From Sphingopyxis macrogoltabida (lineage in GTDB: Bacteria > Pseudomonadota > Alphaproteobacteria > Sphingomonadales > Sphingomonadaceae), in the NCBI GenBank assembly GCA_003241685.1, contig QFPJ01000008.1, forward strand, positions 44,481 through 108,480: 64,000 nucleotides of DNA, read 5' to 3'. The notes beneath the pieces are model-generated. The model was given only the letters and a program-made list of their open reading frames with translations, had not been told where the DNA came from and made no database searches. Shown here piece after piece: positions 34,309-43,900 of this stretch. Numbering within the stretch: position 1 is the stretch's first letter; each line of letters begins with the position of its first letter. A program made the position numbers and the translations under genes.

Positions 34309-35502
34309 ATGGACATGGAGTTCAGCCCCGAAGACCTCGCTTTCCAGAAGGAAGTGCGCGACTTCATCGCCGAAAACTATCCCGCGCATCTGCGCGGCAA
34401 ACAGGATGAAGGCGAAGAATTGAGCAAGGAGGATTTCCTTGCCTGGCACAAGGTGCTTTACAATAAGGGCTGGATCGCGCCCGCATGGCCGGTCGAATAT
34501 GGCGGCACCGGCTGGACGCCGACGCAGCGTTTCATCTTTTCGGAGGAAACGGCGCGCGCCGACTGCGTTCGCCTGATGCCCTTCGGCCTGTCGATGGTCG
34601 GCCCCGTCATCTACACCTTCGGAACCCCCGAACAGAAGGCGCATTATCTGCCCCGCATCCTGTCGGGCGAGGATTGGTGGTGCCAGGGTTATTCCGAACC
34701 CGGTGCCGGCTCTGACCTTGCCAGCCTGCGGACGACCGCGGTGCGCGATGGCGACGATTATATCGTCAACGGCCAGAAAACCTGGACCACGCTGGCGCAG
34801 CACGCCGACTGGGGCTTCTTCCTCGTCCGCACCGACAAGGACGCCAAGCAGCAGGAGGGCATTTCCTTCCTGCTGATCGACATGAAATCGCCGGGCATCA
34901 CCGTCCGCCCGATCATCACGCTGGGCGGCGAGCATGAGGTGAACGAGGTGTTCCTGGAAAATGTCCGGGTTCCCGTCTCGCAGCGCGTGTATGAGGAAAA
35001 CAAGGGCTGGACCTGCGCCAAATTCCTGCTCGCCCACGAACGCACCGGCATCGCCGGGGTCGCGGCGTCGAAGCGCGGCGTCGAAAAGGTCAAGGAAATC
35101 GCGCGCACCGAAATCGACGGCGAGCGGCCGCTGCTCCAGAATCCCTTCTTCAAGCGCAAGGTCGCCGAACTCGAGGTCGACCTGACCGCGCTGGAGTTCA
35201 CCGAATTGCGCGGCCTGGCCGGCGCCAACGCGGGCAAGGGACCGGGACCGGAATCGAGCCTGCTCAAGATCAAGGGCAGCGAAATCCAGCAGCGCCTGAC
35301 CGAACTGACGCTGGAAGCGGTCGGCCATTATGGCGCGCCCTATTTCCGCGGCTTCGGGGAAGGCGACAACGAGCATCCGATCGGCCCCGACTACGCGCAC
35401 CGTGCCGCGCCGACCTATTTCAACGTCCGCAAGACGACGATCTATGGCGGCTCGAACGAGATTCAGCGCAACATCATCGCCAAGATGGTGCTCGGCCTCT
35501 GA
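34309..35502 (+). CDS. Acyl-CoA dehydrogenase (FadE-type, first subunit)
   Basis: This 397-residue protein has an N-terminal helical domain (FSPEDLAFQKEVRDFIAENYP). Its middle beta domain has YSEPGAGSDLASLRTTA (FAD/substrate motif) and KTWTTLAQHADW. The C-terminal domain ends in TIYGGSNEIQRNIIAKMVLGL, where GGSNEIQRNI is the FAD-binding segment. The AAGGGAG ribosome site precedes the ATG. Together with the next gene it resembles the alpha2beta2 heterotetramer acyl-CoA dehydrogenases of sterol/lipid degradation in actinobacteria. The catalytic base is likely in the first subunit. Confidence 0.92.
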   Translation: MDMEFSPEDLAFQKEVRDFIAENYPAHLRGKQDEGEELSKEDFLAWHKVLYNKGWIAPAWPVEYGGTGWTPTQRFIFSEETARADCVRLMPFGLSMVGPVIYTFGTPEQKAHYLPRILSGEDWWCQGYSEPGAGSDLASLRTTAVRDGDDYIVNGQKTWTTLAQHADWGFFLVRTDKDAKQQEGISFLLIDMKSPGITVRPIITLGGEHEVNEVFLENVRVPVSQRVYEENKGWTCAKFLLAHERTGIAGVAASKRGVEKVKEIARTEIDGERPLLQNPFFKRKVAELEVDLTALEFTELRGLAGANAGKGPGPESSLLKIKGSEIQQRLTELTLEAVGHYGAPYFRGFGEGDNEHPIGPDYAHRAAPTYFNVRKTTIYGGSNEIQRNIIAKMVLGL

Positions 35503-35512
35503 TCATATCATC

Positions 35513-35586
35513 GACGTCGTCCCGGCGGGGCCGGGATCTCAACGCATCGGCCTTGAGACCCCGCGTTTTGCCGGGGTGACGGTGAC
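35513..35586. repeat. REP-like palindromic unit between the two acyl-CoA dehydrogenase genes
   Basis: GACGTCGTCCCGGCGGGGCC and the following GGGATCTCA, with a mirrored TTGAGACCCC...CCGGGGTGAC, form two GC-rich hairpins around a short CTCAA/TTGAG stem. The CCCGGCN4GCCGGGATCTC form is typical of intergenic palindromic repeats of sphingomonads. Only one copy was found in the window. Confidence 0.5.
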
Positions 35587-35604
35587 ATTAGGGAATTGGG
35601 AAAA

Positions 35605-36744
35605 ATGGATTTCACCTACACCGAAACGCAGGACATGATCCGCGACACGTTGTCGCGATTCCTGGCGGACACCTATGATTTCGAAACGCGGCAGAAGTTC
35701 ACGAACGGCGACCTGGGCCGCGATCCGGCGATCTGGACCGCGCTGGCGCAGGACCTTGGCATGCTGGGCGCGGCCTTTTCGGAAGAGCAGGGCGGCCTGG
35801 GCGGCGGCGCGCTGGAAAATGCGATCGTCATGGAGGAGCTGGGCAAGGTTCTGGGCGTCGAGCCCTATCTGCCGACGGTGGTCATCGCCGGCGGTGCGCT
35901 GAAAGCCGTGGGCGGGGCGCAGGCCGACGCGCTGATCCCCGAAATCATCGCGGGCAACGCGATCATCGCCTTCGCCTATGCCGAGCCGCAGGGGCGCTAC
36001 GATCTCGCGAATCTTACGACGAGCGCGAAGAAGGACGGCGCCGGCTGGGTGCTGAGCGGCCACAAGAGCGTCGTCTATGCCGCGCCCTGGGCGACGCATC
36101 TGCTCGTCACCGCGCGCACCGGCGGCGCGCAGCGCGACCGGGACGGCGTCTCGCTGTTCCTGATCGACGCGAAGCTGCCCGGCATCGTGCGCCGCGACTA
36201 TCCGACCGTCGACGGCAGCCGCGCGTCCGAAATCTATTTCGAGAATGTCGCCATTCCCGGCGACGCGCTGCTCGGCGGCGAGGGTGCGGGGCTGCCGCTG
36301 GTCGAACGCATCGTCGACGAAGCGACGGTGGCGGTCTGTGCCGAGGCGACCGGCGTGATGCAGAAGCTGGTCGACGGAACGCTGGAATATACGCAGCAGC
36401 GCAAGCAGTTCGGCGTTCCGATCGCCAAATTCCAGGTACTCCAGCACCGGATGGTCGACATGTTCATGGAGGTCGAACAGGCGCGGTCGATGACGATCAT
36501 GGGCACGCTGAAGCTGGACCTGCCCGACGATGCGCGCAAGGCGGCGGTGTCGGCGGCCAAGGCCAAGGTCGCGCGCGGCGCGAAATTCGTCGGCCAGAAC
36601 GCGATTCAGACGCATGGCGGCATCGGCATTACGCAGGAATTGGCGATCGGCCATTATTTCAAGCGCGCGACGATGATCGAGGGCCAGTTCGGCAGCGCCG
36701 ACTATCATATGGACCGCTACGAACAACTGACGCTGGCGGAATAA
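35605..36744 (+). CDS. Acyl-CoA dehydrogenase (second subunit)
   Basis: This 379-residue protein has the acyl-CoA dehydrogenase fold but a degenerate C-terminus: HGGIGITQELAIGHYFKRATM replaces the normal GGxxEIQR FAD motif. The middle YAEPQGRYDLANLTTSAKKD has lost the usual EPxAGSD. This matches the non-catalytic or FAD-poor partner in alpha2beta2 dehydrogenases. The start is ATG 35605 behind GGGAA. It lies 102 bases after its partner and may be on the same transcript. It converges with the TonB receptor, with 23 bases between stops. Confidence 0.88.
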   Translation: MDFTYTETQDMIRDTLSRFLADTYDFETRQKFTNGDLGRDPAIWTALAQDLGMLGAAFSEEQGGLGGGALENAIVMEELGKVLGVEPYLPTVVIAGGALKAVGGAQADALIPEIIAGNAIIAFAYAEPQGRYDLANLTTSAKKDGAGWVLSGHKSVVYAAPWATHLLVTARTGGAQRDRDGVSLFLIDAKLPGIVRRDYPTVDGSRASEIYFENVAIPGDALLGGEGAGLPLVERIVDEATVAVCAEATGVMQKLVDGTLEYTQQRKQFGVPIAKFQVLQHRMVDMFMEVEQARSMTIMGTLKLDLPDDARKAAVSAAKAKVARGAKFVGQNAIQTHGGIGITQELAIGHYFKRATMIEGQFGSADYHMDRYEQLTLAE

Positions 36745-36767
36745 GCCACCCCCGCCGTCGGCGTCGG

Positions 36768-39227
36768 TCAATAGGCGACGTCGACGGCGATGCGGATCGT
36801 GCGCGGGCGCAGCGGCGTCAGAAAGCCTTCATTGCCCTCCAGAAAGGGTGTGCCGAGCGAAAAGCGGTTGCCGCGCGCATCGAACAGGTTGGTGAGCGTC
36901 AGCGACAGGCCGCGCCGGGCGTTGCCATACCGCATCGCCAGCCCCGTATCGACATAATCGCCCTGGCTTTCGCCCAGCACCGGCCCGATGCCGAGCCGCG
37001 ACGGGCCGATATAGCTGGCCCAGCCATTGACCCGCAGGTCCTTGTCGCCCAGCGCCAGGACATAGGTCGCCGATCCGCGCGCGGCGTGGCTGGCGACATT
37101 GGGGATGCGGCCCAGCCGGTCGGGCGCGCTCTGCGCCACGGCCAGGATCGCCGGGTCCAGCCGGTCGACGCGGCTGTGATTATAGACGCCGCCCAGCTCG
37201 AAGGTCAGTTCGGGCGTCGGCCGCACCGCGATCGCGCCCGAAACGCTGGTGATACGGCCATCGCCGATATTGTCGGTGGTCGGAAATCCGTTGCCGTCGA
37301 TAAAGTCGGCCTGGATGTTCCGCCAGATGCTGTGCGAAACCGACAGGCTGGCATCGAACGGGGGGGCGCCATGCTGGCCCAGCCGGACGCCGGCTTCCCA
37401 CGTCCGCACCTGATCGTTGCGGAACCGCCGCACGAAGGCGCCGTCGATCGCAAGGCCGCCCGGCCGAAAACCCTCCTGATACCGCGCATAGACGCGCAGG
37501 TTGGCAAGCGGCGTCGCCATCAGCGACAGCGCGGGCAGCAGGTCGGTCTCGCTCCGACTGGCGGTCGTTCCCCGCTTTTCGAACGCCAGCGCGGCGGGCA
37601 CGTCCTCCGCGCGGCCGCCCAGCCGGACGTGCGACAGGCGCAGGCCCGCGCCCGCGATCAGGTCGGGCGTCAGTTCGACCGTCGCCTCGCCATAGCCGGT
37701 GATTTCGGTGACCCGGTTGGTCACGCCGGGGACGGCCACGCGCAGGTTGGAGTAAGTGAAATCGCGGCGCTGGCGGGCGCGATTGTCGATGACGCTGGCA
37801 CCGATCACCCAGCCCAGGCCGTCGTGAAAGGGACGCGACAGGCGGCTTTCGCTGACGAACATGCGCGTCGAATTGCGCTGATCGAGCGCGCGCGGCACAT
37901 CGGCGCTGACCGCACCGACCGGCAGCGGCGCGAACAGCCGCGCAACATCGATGCTGCCCTCCCCCCTATCGTCGGGCAGGCTGGCGTCGAAGCGTTCCGA
38001 CAGGCGGTGGGTGACAAAGGCTTGCGACGACTGGAACGACAGCGTGTCCCATTCCTTGCGGACGACCAGCGTGGCCAGGCCATAGCGCGTGCGCGCGGCC
38101 TGTTCGACCAGCGCATGGCGGGTCAGCGGCGGCGCGTCCTTGTCGGCATATTGGGCATCGTCGGCGGTAATCGCCTGATAGACCCCGCCGACGTCGACCG
38201 TCCATTCGTCGCCCGCATCGATCCGCAGCGTCGCGCGCCCGCCGCGCACGAAGGTCCGGTTGACATCGTCCTGCCCGCGCAGCGGATTGTCGATATAGCC
38301 GCCGTCGGTAAGCGTATAGCCGACCAGGCGGAGCGCGTGGCCGCCGTCGCCCAGCGGCACATTCGCGATCCCGGCGATGTCGCCGCCGGGGTCGCCATGC
38401 TGCGTCAGCGACAGACCGGCGATCGCCTGTAGAAAGCCCTCGCGCGGGTCGGGGGCCTTTGGCACGACGCGGATGATGCCGCCCAGCGATCCGGCGCCGT
38501 AAAGCGTGCCCTGGGGCCCTTCCAGAACCTCGACGCTGTCGATGTCGTACAGGCGCAGATCGGGATCGGGCGCATTGTAGCTCAGCCGCACGTCGCCCAG
38601 ATATTGCCCGACCGTCGCCTGCGTCGGTCCGGTGAAGCTGGAATCGGCGATGCCCCGGATGAACAGCTTGTTGCGCCCCGAACCCAGGTGCGTCGACGAG
38701 ACCGATGCGGTGCGCGACAGGATCGATTCGGTGCCGCGCTCGCCGCCGAAGGCGATGTCGCCGCCGTCGATCATCGTCGCCACACCGGCGAAATGCGAAT
38801 AGGGCAGATCGGCCTTCGACGCGGTGACGATGATTTCGTCCTGCGGCCCGGCCACCAGATGCTGCGTCCGGACCGGCGGCGCGGCAACGGGGGCCGGAGA
38901 TGTGCGCCAGGCGGCGCGGCGCGGCGCGGGGCGCGCCTCGATCCGCCAGCTGGTTGCCCCGACGCGAACCGCGCGGGCGTGCGAACCGGCCAGCATCCGC
39001 CGGATTGCGTCCTCCACCGACAGGTTTCCGCGGACGCGGCGGCCCGCGATTTGCCACAGCCGCGGATCGGCGACGCTGATGCTGACGCCCGCCTGGCGGC
39101 CGAGCAGCGGCAGCGTGCGCGACAGATCGCCCGCGGGCACGTCGAAGCGGCGCTCCTCGGCCGCTATGGCCTGCGCAGAAAAGCTCGACAGCAGAGCCGC
39201 CAGCAACAGGGAGGGGCGGGCGGCCAT
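36768..39227 (-). CDS. TonB-dependent receptor with STN signalling domain (FecA-type)
   Basis: This 819-residue protein has a signal peptide (ending AIAAE), an STN (secretin/TonB N-terminus) domain at residues about 25-85 and then a TonB box-like DEIIVTA. A plug domain (VATMIDGGDIAF and EVLEGPQGTLYGAGSLGGIIRV) and a 22-stranded barrel follow, ending in ...VAY with an aromatic terminus. The STN domain marks a transducer that contacts FecR. It sits 2 bases from fecR and forms a classical cell-surface signalling trio. The ligand could be a siderophore, haem or sugar; the EVLEGPQGTLYGAGS plug motif does not tell. Confidence 0.93.
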   Translation of the reverse strand: MAARPSLLLAALLSSFSAQAIAAEERRFDVPAGDLSRTLPLLGRQAGVSISVADPRLWQIAGRRVRGNLSVEDAIRRMLAGSHARAVRVGATSWRIEARPAPRRAAWRTSPAPVAAPPVRTQHLVAGPQDEIIVTASKADLPYSHFAGVATMIDGGDIAFGGERGTESILSRTASVSSTHLGSGRNKLFIRGIADSSFTGPTQATVGQYLGDVRLSYNAPDPDLRLYDIDSVEVLEGPQGTLYGAGSLGGIIRVVPKAPDPREGFLQAIAGLSLTQHGDPGGDIAGIANVPLGDGGHALRLVGYTLTDGGYIDNPLRGQDDVNRTFVRGGRATLRIDAGDEWTVDVGGVYQAITADDAQYADKDAPPLTRHALVEQAARTRYGLATLVVRKEWDTLSFQSSQAFVTHRLSERFDASLPDDRGEGSIDVARLFAPLPVGAVSADVPRALDQRNSTRMFVSESRLSRPFHDGLGWVIGASVIDNRARQRRDFTYSNLRVAVPGVTNRVTEITGYGEATVELTPDLIAGAGLRLSHVRLGGRAEDVPAALAFEKRGTTASRSETDLLPALSLMATPLANLRVYARYQEGFRPGGLAIDGAFVRRFRNDQVRTWEAGVRLGQHGAPPFDASLSVSHSIWRNIQADFIDGNGFPTTDNIGDGRITSVSGAIAVRPTPELTFELGGVYNHSRVDRLDPAILAVAQSAPDRLGRIPNVASHAARGSATYVLALGDKDLRVNGWASYIGPSRLGIGPVLGESQGDYVDTGLAMRYGNARRGLSLTLTNLFDARGNRFSLGTPFLEGNEGFLTPLRPRTIRIAVDVAY

Positions 39228-39229
39228 GT

Positions 39230-40165
39230 CTAGCGCGTCAATATCCAGCCTTTGCCATGGCGCTCGGCGCGCGTTCCGGACAGGGCCGCCAGATCGCGCA
39301 CGGTGCGGTCGCCATCCTTGTCGACGATCAGCGCGCCGCTGAAACCGCGCTGTTCGGTGCCGGCACCCAACGTCAGCCTGATCCCTGCGGTGCGCCGCAA
39401 ATCTTCGGCGACGGTGGCCAGCGGCGCGTTGCTGTACACCAGTTGCCCGCTGCGCCAGCCACCGACGCCCGCGGCATCGATCGTGCGGACTTTGGGCGGT
39501 TCGCGATCGCCGTCGCGCGCCTCGATGCCCTGTCCGGCGCCCATTCGCACATTGTCGCGGCCCGGATTATAGACGACGATGCCCTCGGACACCGCCACGC
39601 TCGTCGCGCGCGCGCGGCGGATCACGTTGAACGCGGTGCCCATATCGACCAGCCGGTCATCGCCCGTTTCGACGACGAACGGGGCCTCGTCGCGGTGCAC
39701 GACATGGAACATCGCCTCGCCGCTCTCCAGACGCGCGAAACGCGGACGATCCGTGTCGAGTTCGACCACCGATCCGCCATTGATCTCGATCCGCGATCCA
39801 TCGGCCAGTTCGACCGTGCGATGTTCGCCGGCGGCGGTTTCGATCCGGTTGGCGCCGTCGAACAGCCTCAGCCCGGGCAGGCCGACGGTCACGACCAATG
39901 CGGCCGCGATCGCGCCGCCGAACCAGGCGCGGCGCGGGAAACGGCGCGGCGCGGGTTGCTCCCGGATGACAGGGGACGCCGGTTTCGGCAGCGCGTCGAG
40001 GTCGGCGTCGAGCATGGCCAGCGCGTCATACACGGCGGCATGGCCGGGATCGCGGGCCAGCCAGTCGGCGAAATCGTCCCACGCGGCGAAGGCGGGATCG
40101 CGCTGGCGGATCAGCCAGTCGATCGCTTCGGCCTCGACAGCGGGGTCATGGGGTTCAGGGTGCAT
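39230..40165 (-). CDS. fecR: FecR-family anti-sigma factor/signal transducer
   Basis: This 311-residue protein has the cytosolic DUF4880 N-terminus (AIDWLIRQRDPAFAAWDDFADWLARDPGHAAVYDAL), one transmembrane helix (about residues 88-108) and a periplasmic FecR domain with GEHRTVELADGSRIEINGGSVVELD and FVVETGDDRLVDMGTAFNV. A C-terminal STN-like domain follows. It relays occupancy of the receptor to the FecI sigma factor. It starts 11 bases inside the fecI end. Confidence 0.92.
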   Translation of the reverse strand: MHPEPHDPAVEAEAIDWLIRQRDPAFAAWDDFADWLARDPGHAAVYDALAMLDADLDALPKPASPVIREQPAPRRFPRRAWFGGAIAAALVVTVGLPGLRLFDGANRIETAAGEHRTVELADGSRIEINGGSVVELDTDRPRFARLESGEAMFHVVHRDEAPFVVETGDDRLVDMGTAFNVIRRARATSVAVSEGIVVYNPGRDNVRMGAGQGIEARDGDREPPKVRTIDAAGVGGWRSGQLVYSNAPLATVAEDLRRTAGIRLTLGAGTEQRGFSGALIVDKDGDRTVRDLAALSGTRAERHGKGWILTR

Positions 40166-40673
40166 CGAACTGCCTCCGCATCGCGGCCAGGGCGGCATAG
40201 ACTTTGCGCAGGTCGGCCTCGACCGTGCTCAGGCTGATACCCATTTCCGCGGCAATTTCCCGTTGCTGGACGCCGTCGACCCGAAACCGGCGGAAAATGC
40301 GCGCGGGCCGGTCGCCGGTGTCTGCGATCGCCTGTTCGACGAGGACGAGTTGTTGCCGTGAAATCATCGCGCGTTCGGCCGAGGGGTCGGGTGTCGCCGC
40401 GGTTTCGCCCCACGCCTGTTCGCGAATGTCCGCCTGCCGCGCCGAGCGGTAGCGATCGAGCATCAGATTGTTCGCCGCCCGCATCGCATAGGACAGCGGG
40501 TCGGCCACGGGGCCGACAGGGCGTTCGGTCAGGCGCATCCACAAATCCTGAAACACATCCTCGGCATTGTCGCCCGCCCCGCGCAGCTTCAGAAACCGGA
40601 CGATGCGGTCGCGGTTGGCGAGCAAAACGCCTTCCATGCCCTGCGCGGCGTCATCTGGGTCTGTCGCTGTCAT
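40155..40673 (-). CDS. fecI: ECF sigma factor, FecI type
   Basis: This 172-residue protein has sigma region 2 (GDNAEDVFQDLWMRLTER, with LSYAMRAANNLMLDRYRSARQADI) and region 4 (RIFRRFRVDGVQQREIAAEMGISLSTVEADLRKVYAAL, HTH). Start taken at ATG 40673; an ATG 24 bases earlier is an alternative and no strong ribosome site resolves it. The fecR gene overlaps its end by 11 bases. With the STN-type receptor downstream, it is a complete FecI-FecR-FecA signalling set. Confidence 0.9.
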   Translation of the reverse strand: MTATDPDDAAQGMEGVLLANRDRIVRFLKLRGAGDNAEDVFQDLWMRLTERPVGPVADPLSYAMRAANNLMLDRYRSARQADIREQAWGETAATPDPSAERAMISRQQLVLVEQAIADTGDRPARIFRRFRVDGVQQREIAAEMGISLSTVEADLRKVYAALAAMRRQFDAP

Positions 40674-40866
40674 GGATCGCTTGTTTCGGAACGCCATTCG
40701 ATCGGCATGGGCAGCCTCGCTGCGCCCGCCATACGTCCCCCGTTTCGCTCCGCCATATAGCGCCGCGCCGCAGCCGTGCAACCGTCCTGCGGCGCGCAGA
40801 GCCCGTTCGGATCGATATTTGGCGGGGGCACAGCGCATCATTGGCATCACCAGTCGTGGGTCCAAG

Positions 40867-40909
40867 GCAAGGGGGAGGCTGGGGGTAGGGAGGGGTGCCT
40901 CCCCCTTGC
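40867..40909. other. 13-bp hairpin overlapping a strong G-quadruplex motif
   Basis: GCAAGGGGGAGGC (40867-40879) pairs perfectly with GCCTCCCCCTTGC (40897-40909) across a 17-base loop. The left arm and loop also contain four G-runs: GGGGG AGGCT GGGGG TA GGG A GGGG (40871-40895). The two structures share bases and cannot form at the same time. No T-tract follows on either strand. Confidence 0.75.
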
Positions 40910-40930
40910 TGGACGGGGTCGGTCGGGGGG

Positions 40931-43900
40931 CTATAGACCGACCCTCAGGCTCGCACGGAACGCCCAAGCCACACGGCTTTGTTGTTCTTCCGCAGACACT
41001 TCGCCGCCGATCTGGAAACCGGAATTGCCGGCGACGCCGCGGAGGCGGCCGACCCAGCCGCTCGTGCGATCTTCTGGCGTAAGCGTGAAGGGCGTGCCGT
41101 CCTTGAAGGAGGCCGTTGTGACGCCCAGTTCGCCGCTCACGATCTGGCGGCGGCCCGCTTCGATCTCGAAGCGCGTCCAGCCGTCATATTCATCGGCTCC
41201 CCCGAAATCGAGGCCGACCGCGACGGTGCCCGTTACCGCCAGTTCGTCGCTGCTGCGATCGAGCACGGTCAGGTCGAGCGCGTCGCCGCCGCCCGTTTCG
41301 GTGTAACCATCTTCCCTGAGCTTGTAATAATCGACCGCGATGGCGGGACGGAGCGAGAAATTGCCCGACCGCCGGTCATAGGCGATGCCGCCCGACGCCG
41401 ACCACAGCGTCGCGTCCCAATCGCCGCGTATCGTCTTTTCGACATCTTCCGCGCCTGCTTCGGCGCGGAAGATGCGCGTGCCTTTCAGGCTGATCGGGGC
41501 GCCCGAAACGCGCGCGTGCGTCATCAGCGGGCCGTCGCGATAGCGCCAATGCAGCGCGCCTTCCCATTGGCTCGACGCGACCTCGTTGGCATTGGCGGCA
41601 TTGCCGTCCTTACCGTCGAGATAAGCCACCGACCCGCCGAAATTGCCCGCGCCCGTCTCGATCTCCGCGCCCAGCGAAATGCCCCAGCCGGTGACGTCGT
41701 ATCCGGCGGTGTCGCCGATGCTCTTCGACGTGCCCCACACGGCCTGATTGACCCAATAGCCCCATTTCCCTTCGTCCTGATAAGCGGCATTGGGGTCCTG
41801 CAGGTGGCGGGCCAGCGCGCGCGAGCCCGATGTGACGGTCTCGAACACCCCGCCTTCATGTTCGGGCAGCATCTGGCCGAGCTGGCCGCGGAACTGGTCG
41901 CCGTCGACGATGCCCAGGATCGCCCGTTCGACGTCCGCATCGGCGGCCAGCGCGTCGACCACGGCATCGAAGGCGCCGCCTTCCGAGCGGTTGAGGCCCA
42001 GCTCGCTCGTCGATTTGCGCGATACGTCGACGATCAACTGCGTTTCGTTGGCGGTCAGCGCGCCTTTGTAGAGGAAGGGCAGCAACGTCGACGAGGGGGT
42101 CAGGTTGCTCGCGCCGGTCAGCGATCCGGCGGTCAGCACGACATGGCGTCCCTCGGCGGCTTCGATACTCGACAGTTTCAGCGCCAGCTTGGTGTCGGCG
42201 CCGAAGCTGGCGTTACCCGCGACCTGAAGCGCGGTGCCGGTCGCGCCGCGGTCGAGCGTGACGCCCAGCACCCCCTTGTCGGCAACCGCCAGCGAGGCGA
42301 TGGCGGCGGCACCCGAGACGTCGAAGGTGCCGCCGTTCACCGCCACGGACAGGCCCTGCGCGTTGGCAAGGCTGCCGGTGAAGGTGGATGACCCGCTGAT
42401 CGTCAGCGTGTCGGCGCCGCCGCCGAAATCGGCGGTTCCGGCAAAATTCGACGACCCGGCCAGGGTCAGGCCGTCGTTGCCGCCGCCGAAGCGGGCGAGG
42501 CCCGCATAGGTCGCATCGCCGGACAGCGCGAGGCGATTGTCGCCGCCGCCGAAATAGCTGTCGCCGCGGACCGATCCGTCGGCGACGTCGAAGACATCGC
42601 TGCCGCCGCCGAAGCGGACGTCGCCGACGATGCTCGGCGCGGTGACGCCCGATGCGACGGCTGTCTGGCGGACGATGGTGCCCCGGTTGTTTGCCGACAG
42701 GTCGATGGCGATGTTGCGATCGGAGGTGCCCAAGGCGCCGGTGGCGCTGATCGTGCCGCTGTTTTCGACCGTGCCGACATTGCCCGACAGGTCGACGATC
42801 GCCCGCGCCGTGCCGTCGTTGCCGCCCGCTTTCGCGCCGATGGTGCCGCTGTTGCGGATCAGGCCGACATTGCCGCCCGCCTCGACCAGAAGCGCGGTGC
42901 TGATGGCGCTGGCGGTATTGCCGCCCGTCGCCTCGACCTTGCCCGACACCCGGATTTCGGGCGTCGAGGCGCCGCTGCCGATGCGGATGCCCGTCGCCGA
43001 CGCGCCATTGGAAACCGCGCTGACATTGCCGGCCACGGCAACGCCGCCGGCAATCGACACCGTGCCGCCCAGGCCGCCGATCTGGATCGCATTGGCATCG
43101 CGCCCCGCATAGAGGCCGCTGCCCGTGACCGAGCCGTCGACGATCAGGCCAAATCCGGTTCCGGTCCCCGCGACCGCGCCGATGGCGATGTTGCGGTCCG
43201 CCGCGCCGATGCTGAGCGCGGGAGCCGATCCGAAGGAGCGGACGGCGGCATTGCCTTCCTTGGCATCCTCGATGCCGTCCTTGTCTTCGTCGGCATTATT
43301 GGGGTCGCTATCCTTGGGCGCCATGGCCAGCACGAGGCCGCCGGTCACATTGCCTTCGATCGCGATGGCCGGCCCGCCTTGCAGCAGATCGTCGGCATCC
43401 AGCTTCGACGGATCGGCCGGCGGCGTCGTGAAGCGATAGCCGGTGGCGCTATACTGACCCTGAATGACCAGCGCGCCGTTGACGTCGCCGGCCAGCCGGG
43501 CGGCGGTGGCATTCTGCCCGACCGCCGTGACGGTGCCGGCCAGCCGGACATTGCCGTTGACGCCCTGAAGGCCGATGCCCAGCGCATTGTCGCCCAGCAC
43601 CGAAACGCCGCCGTCGTTCGAGAAGTTGCCCGTCAGCGGCCCGCCCAGCCGGATGCCGGCGCTCTGATTGCCTTCGACGGTGATCGAACCGGCGTTGGCG
43701 ATATTGCCCGTGAAGGCGCCGCCCGTCGCCATGCCGGTGCGGCCCGATCCGACCGCGAACGGCCCGTCGAGGTCGCCGTCATTGTCGATGTCGGTGGGCG
43801 CGTAATTTTCGTCGATGATGATCTTGCCCGTGGCGGCGTTGGTGATCGCGCCCGCCGTGCCGGCATTGGCGAAGATGCCCGTGGCGCCGTCGGCATTGTT

